From: JAAYJR01 sp964545315 | GTDB lineage: Bacteria > Bacteroidota > Bacteroidia > Bacteroidales > Prolixibacteraceae | Direction: 5' to 3' | Length of the DNA: 18,560 nt | Assembly: GCA_964545315.1 (NCBI GenBank) | Contig: CAZJGI010000065.1 | Location: forward strand, 1 to 18,560 | Shown: positions 14,263 through 18,560 of the stretch, piece after piece | How positions within the stretch are numbered: position 1 is the first letter of the stretch | Layout of the letters: each line of letters begins with the position of its first letter | Position numbers and translations under genes: made by a program | Notes under the pieces: model-generated | Seen by the model: only the letters and a program-made list of their open reading frames with translations | What the model was told of the DNA's origin: nothing | Databases searched by the model: none

Positions 14263-17200
14263 TTAAATGTTCTTCTTCATTTCAATCATCCGGTCATACT
14301 CCTCTCTTGAACCTACAATCAGGTTCTTATACTCTTTCAAGCCAGTACCTGAGGGGATCAGATGTCCGCAAATAACGTTTTCTTTCAGGCCGTCGAGAAA
14401 ATCTGTTTTCCCGTTAATAGCTGCTTCGTTAAGGACTTTTGTAGTTTCCTGGAAAGAGGCTGCCGAAAGCCAGCTCCTGGTTTGAAGAGCTGCCCTTGTT
14501 ATACCCTGTAATATCTGGCTTGATGTAGCGGGTATAGCATCCCGTGCATCTACCAGTTTTTTATCCTTCCTACGTAACTGTGAATTTTCATCTCTCAGTC
14601 TTCTGGCTGAAATGATTTGGCCAGCTTTTAATCCCTCTCCATCACCAGCATCAATAACTACTTTTTTATTCCATATCCAGTCATTTTCTGAAATAAACTC
14701 GTTTTTATCAACCACCTGTTTTTCGAGAAAACGTGTATCACCAGGATCTTCAATTTCCACTTTCCTCATCATCTGTCGGATAATAACTTCAAAATGCTTG
14801 TCATTGATTTTCACACCCTGCATACGATAGACATCCTGTACTTCATTAAGGATATATTCCTGAACGGCTGTGGGCCCCTTAATTGCCAGGATATCAGAAG
14901 GAGTAATTGCTCCGTCCGACAAAGGTGTACCTGCCCTGATATAATCATTTTCCTGTACAAGTATCTGTTTTGAAAGAGGTACAAGATATTTCTTAACATT
15001 GTCTGTTTTTGAAGTAATTATTATTTCACGGTTTCCTCTTTTTATCTTGCCTAATGAAACTTCACCGTCTATTTCAGATACAATAGCGGGATTGGAGGGA
15101 TTACGGGCTTCAAATAACTCTGTAACCCTTGGAAGACCACCGGTAATGTCGCCAGCCTTGCCTGCAGCTCTTGGAATTTTTACCAAAACCATACCGGAAT
15201 AAACTTTTTGTCCCTCTGAAACGGCAATATGCCCGCCAACCGGAAGGTTGTAGGAACGGATCAATGATCCTTCCTTATCAAGGATCTTTAAGGTAGGATT
15301 CTTTGTTTTATCCCTGGTCTCAATAATAACCTTTTCACTATATCCCGTCTGCTCATCAGATTCTTCACGATATGTAATACTTTCAATGAGGTGTTCAAAT
15401 TCAATTTTTCCGTCAAACTCATTGATGATAACACCATTGAAAGGATCCCATTCACAAAGTAATTTTCCCTTTCTTATCTGCTCACCATTTTTTACATATA
15501 ACTTCGAGCCATAAGGAAGAGAATGAGTTGATAAAGGTATTTGAGTATTTTTATCTATGATCTTAATTTCTGCAAGACGGCTAACAACGACATCAACAGC
15601 CTTACCATCCTCACTCTTTAAATCAACTGCACGCAATTCATCAATTTCAATAATACCATCATAACGTGCTTCTATTGTTGACTGCGCAGAAATATTTCCG
15701 GCTATACCTCCCACGTGGAATGTACGGAGTGTCAGCTGAGTTCCGGGTTCCCCGATCGACTGTGCAGCAATGACTCCAACTGATTCACCCTTCTGAACCA
15801 TTTTGCCGGTGGCAAGGTTTCTTCCATAACATTTTGCGCACACTCCTACCTGCGATTCACAAGTCAGCACCGAGCGTATCTCTATACTCTCAATAGGCGA
15901 ATCTTCAATAGCTGCTGCAACTTCTTCCGTAATCTCATCCCCGACTTTTATTATCAATTCACCATTAAGAGGATGGTAGATATCATGAACTGATGTTCTG
16001 CCAATGATCCTCTCATATAAGGAGGCTACAACTTCTTCATTATTTTTGATTGCAGTTGCAACTATTCCACGAAGTGTTCCACAGTCTTCTTCTGAAATTA
16101 TAACATCTTGAGATACATCGACAAGACGCCTGGTCAAATAACCTGCATCAGCTGTTTTCAGAGCTGTATCAGCCAAACCCTTACGGGCACCGTGTGTTGA
16201 AATAAAGTATTCAAGTACAGACAAGCCCTCTTTAAAATTAGCCAGAATAGGATTCTCAATTATCTGAGAACCTGTTGATCCTGATTTCTGCGGTTTGGCC
16301 ATCAATCCTCTCATCCCACATAACTGCCTGATCTGTTCTTTAGAACCCCTTGCTCCTGAATCAAGCATCATGTAAATTGAATTAAAACCCTGCTTGTCCG
16401 AACTGAGAGTTTTCATAACAGAATATGTCAGCTTAGAGTTAGCATGTGTCCATATATCAATAACCTGGTTATATCTTTCGTTGTTGGTTATAAATCCCAT
16501 ATTATAATTAGCAACAACATCTTCAACTTCTTTATAACCGTTATCAACAATAGATTCTTTATCGACAGGGACTATTACATCATCAAGGTTAAATGATAAG
16601 CCGCCCCTGTATGCCATATAATAACCAAGGTCTTTAATTGCATCAAGGAAGGTAACTGTATCTGCATTTCCGCATCTATTGAAAACATCAGAAATAATTG
16701 ATCGTAAGGATTTTTTTGTAAGGAGCTGGTTAATATAACCAACCTTACGCGGCACATATTCATTGAAAAGTACCCGTCCTACTGTTGTTTCAATGATATG
16801 CTTAAAATATTCTCCATTTTCATCAATATCCTCTACCTTTACTTTAATGATAGAATGCAGTCCTACCACTCTTTCAGAGTATGCAATTGTTACCTCTTCA
16901 GGAGAATAAAAGGTCATTCCTTCTCCTTTTGATCCTTCTCTCTGTTTGGTCATATAATATAATCCAAGTACCATATCCTGGGAAGGAACATGGATAGGAG
17001 CACCGTTTGCCGGATTAAGCAGGTTGTGAGAGGAAAGCATCAGTAATTGTGCTTCAAGGATGGCTGCATTTCCCAAAGGCAGATGCACAGCCATCTGGTC
17101 GCCGTCAAAGTCAGCATTAAATCCTGTACAAACAAGAGGATGAAGCTGAATAGCCTTTCCTTCTATCATTACTGGTTGGAAAGCCTGTATGGAAAGCCTG

Positions 17201-18525
17201 TGCAAAGTTGGAGCACGGTTTAGCATTACAGGGTGGCCTTTAAGGACATTCTCCAGAATTTCCCAAACAACAGGGTCTTTCCTGTCCACTATCTTTTTAG
17301 CCGACTTAACAGTTTTAACTATTCCCCTCTCAATCAGTTTTCTGATAATAAATGGTTTATAAAGTTCTGCAGCCATATCCTTCGGAAGGCCGCATTCATG
17401 AAGCTTAAGTTTCGGACCGACAACAATCACTGACCGGGCAGAATAGTCAACCCTTTTACCAAGAAGGTTCTGACGGAAGCGTCCCTGTTTTCCTTTTAAA
17501 CTATCTGAAAGTGATTTAAGAGCCCTGTTGTTTTCTGTTTTTACAGCATTTACTTTTCTTGAATTATCGAATAATGAATCCACAGCCTCCTGCAACATCC
17601 TCTTTTCATTTCTCAGGATAACCTCAGGAGCTTTTATTTCGATCAGTCTTTTAAGCCTGTTATTTCTGATGATAACCCTTCTGTAAAGGTCATTCAGGTC
17701 TGAGGTGGCAAACCGCCCTCCATCAAGTGGCACCAAAGGTCTCAAATCCGGAGGGATAACAGGAACTACCCTTACAATCATCCATTCAGGACGGTTCAAA
17801 TTTTTACTGGCCCTGAAGGCTTCAACAACCTGAAGACGTTTTAATGCCTCGTTCTTTCTCTGTTGCGATGTTTCTGTATTGGCTTTGTGTCTCAGACTAT
17901 ATGACAAGTCATCCAGATCAAGCCTTCGCAGAATGTTAAACAGAGCCTCAGCTCCCATTTTTGCAACAAATTTATTAGGATCATCATCATCCAGTAAGGC
18001 ATTTTCTTTAGGCAGTGTATCAACGATATCCAGATACTCCTCTTCTGTAAGAAAGTCGAGTTCCCTTACTCCGTCTGTGTGTTTTATACCTGGATTAATT
18101 ACCACATATCTTTCATAATATATTATAGAATCGAGTTTTTTTGTGGGAAGGCCCAAAAGATACCCAATCTTATTTGGAAGTGAACGGAAATACCATATAT
18201 GTGCTACAGGCACGACAAGAGAGATATGGCCCATTCTTTCCCGTCTGACTTTCTTTTCAGTTACTTCTACGCCACAGCGGTCGCAAACAATACCTTTATA
18301 TCTGATCCGTTTATATTTACCGCAATGACACTCGTAATCTTTAACCGGTCCGAAAATACGTTCGCAAAACAAACCATCGCGTTCAGGTTTATAGGTTCTG
18401 TAGTTTATCGTTTCAGGTTTTAAAACTTCACCATAAGATCTTTCCAAAATTTCTTCAGGAGAGGAAAGACTAATTGAAATCTTTGAAAAACCACTTTTTA
18501 CTTTGTTTTCTTTTCTGAATGCCAT
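14263..18525 (-). CDS. rpoC: DNA-directed RNA polymerase subunit beta'
   Basis: This 1420-residue protein has the length usual for Bacteroidota beta' and carries all the core landmarks. The N-terminal zinc site is Cys66, Cys68, Cys81 and Cys84. The clamp region includes LLGKRVDYSARSVIVVGP (354-371), and the catalytic magnesium loop is NADFDGD (470-476), with the three Asp at 472, 474 and 476. The bridge-helix region is around EYFISTHGARKGLADTALK (772-790). The second zinc site is Cys815, Cys889, Cys896 and Cys899, and the trigger-loop region contains GEPGTQLTLRTFHVGG. It transcribes all genes as part of the core enzyme. It is normally co-transcribed with rpoB, which would lie just beyond 18560. 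The start at 18525 (MAFRKENKVK) is the only plausible one nearby. Nothing is odd in the frame. Confidence 0.98.
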   Translation of the reverse strand: MAFRKENKVKSGFSKISISLSSPEEILERSYGEVLKPETINYRTYKPERDGLFCERIFGPVKDYECHCGKYKRIRYKGIVCDRCGVEVTEKKVRRERMGHISLVVPVAHIWYFRSLPNKIGYLLGLPTKKLDSIIYYERYVVINPGIKHTDGVRELDFLTEEEYLDIVDTLPKENALLDDDDPNKFVAKMGAEALFNILRRLDLDDLSYSLRHKANTETSQQRKNEALKRLQVVEAFRASKNLNRPEWMIVRVVPVIPPDLRPLVPLDGGRFATSDLNDLYRRVIIRNNRLKRLIEIKAPEVILRNEKRMLQEAVDSLFDNSRKVNAVKTENNRALKSLSDSLKGKQGRFRQNLLGKRVDYSARSVIVVGPKLKLHECGLPKDMAAELYKPFIIRKLIERGIVKTVKSAKKIVDRKDPVVWEILENVLKGHPVMLNRAPTLHRLSIQAFQPVMIEGKAIQLHPLVCTGFNADFDGDQMAVHLPLGNAAILEAQLLMLSSHNLLNPANGAPIHVPSQDMVLGLYYMTKQREGSKGEGMTFYSPEEVTIAYSERVVGLHSIIKVKVEDIDENGEYFKHIIETTVGRVLFNEYVPRKVGYINQLLTKKSLRSIISDVFNRCGNADTVTFLDAIKDLGYYMAYRGGLSFNLDDVIVPVDKESIVDNGYKEVEDVVANYNMGFITNNERYNQVIDIWTHANSKLTYSVMKTLSSDKQGFNSIYMMLDSGARGSKEQIRQLCGMRGLMAKPQKSGSTGSQIIENPILANFKEGLSVLEYFISTHGARKGLADTALKTADAGYLTRRLVDVSQDVIISEEDCGTLRGIVATAIKNNEEVVASLYERIIGRTSVHDIYHPLNGELIIKVGDEITEEVAAAIEDSPIESIEIRSVLTCESQVGVCAKCYGRNLATGKMVQKGESVGVIAAQSIGEPGTQLTLRTFHVGGIAGNISAQSTIEARYDGIIEIDELRAVDLKSEDGKAVDVVVSRLAEIKIIDKNTQIPLSTHSLPYGSKLYVKNGEQIRKGKLLCEWDPFNGVIINEFDGKIEFEHLIESITYREESDEQTGYSEKVIIETRDKTKNPTLKILDKEGSLIRSYNLPVGGHIAVSEGQKVYSGMVLVKIPRAAGKAGDITGGLPRVTELFEARNPSNPAIVSEIDGEVSLGKIKRGNREIIITSKTDNVKKYLVPLSKQILVQENDYIRAGTPLSDGAITPSDILAIKGPTAVQEYILNEVQDVYRMQGVKINDKHFEVIIRQMMRKVEIEDPGDTRFLEKQVVDKNEFISENDWIWNKKVVIDAGDGEGLKAGQIISARRLRDENSQLRRKDKKLVDARDAIPATSSQILQGITRAALQTRSWLSAASFQETTKVLNEAAINGKTDFLDGLKENVICGHLIPSGTGLKEYKNLIVGSREEYDRMIEMKKNI

Positions 18526-18560
18526 AATTGTAATAAATATTCATTAAAACCGAACACGTT

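Noticed and set aside
18544..18560. A possible rpoB C-terminus on the minus strand, ending with TAA at 18544-18546
   Set aside because: Only about five codons are visible and I cannot match them with confidence to a known rpoB end. Gene order makes rpoB upstream likely but not demonstrated here.

Overview
The window reads as chromosomal DNA of a member of the Bacteroidota, most likely a Bacteroidales or Marinilabiliales relative. The evidence is a TonB-dependent receptor with an N-terminal carboxypeptidase-regulatory-like domain, TAnnTTTG-type -7 promoter elements, few Shine-Dalgarno sequences, an AT-rich composition, and a DUF3467 gene directly behind a 1420-residue rpoC. Every protein family is core or common accessory metabolism. 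No insertion sequence, prophage, CRISPR array, tRNA or rRNA was seen.

Layout. The minus strand at 1-248 holds the 5' end of sucC. The plus strand then carries a SIS-only arabinose-5-phosphate isomerase (kdsD) overlapping an isochorismatase-like hydrolase (598-1763), a PurF-like protein whose glutaminase site looks dead (1874-3280), a YycJ-type metallo-beta-lactamase-fold hydrolase (3408-4166), a flippase plus a zinc-ribbon methyltransferase (4244-6524), and an AI-2E-family membrane protein (6561-7697). Convergent to these is a lone TonB-dependent receptor (7728-10118, minus). Divergent from it is a two-gene ABC exporter (10270-12545). A 404-base non-annotated stretch precedes cysK (12950-13861). 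On the minus strand, rpoC and the DUF3467 gene (18525 down to 13927) end against cysK at a strong shared hairpin.

The most notable discovery is the cysK leader. A 23-codon open frame (12796-12867) carries three consecutive cysteine codons (TGT TGC TGT, 12823-12831). It is followed by a 10-bp hairpin with nine Ts (12895-12928) that ends only 21 bases before the cysK start. Three alternative pairings are visible (1:2, 2:3 and 3:4), spaced as in a classical ribosome-dependent attenuator. The reading is that cysK, which makes cysteine, is switched on when charged Cys-tRNA is scarce. This is inferred from sequence alone.

The second notable item is the PurF-like protein. It keeps the PRPP-binding loop and four cysteines at the positions of the Bacillus PurF iron-sulphur ligands, but begins Met-Ser rather than Met-Cys and lacks the glutaminase Asn-Gly pair.
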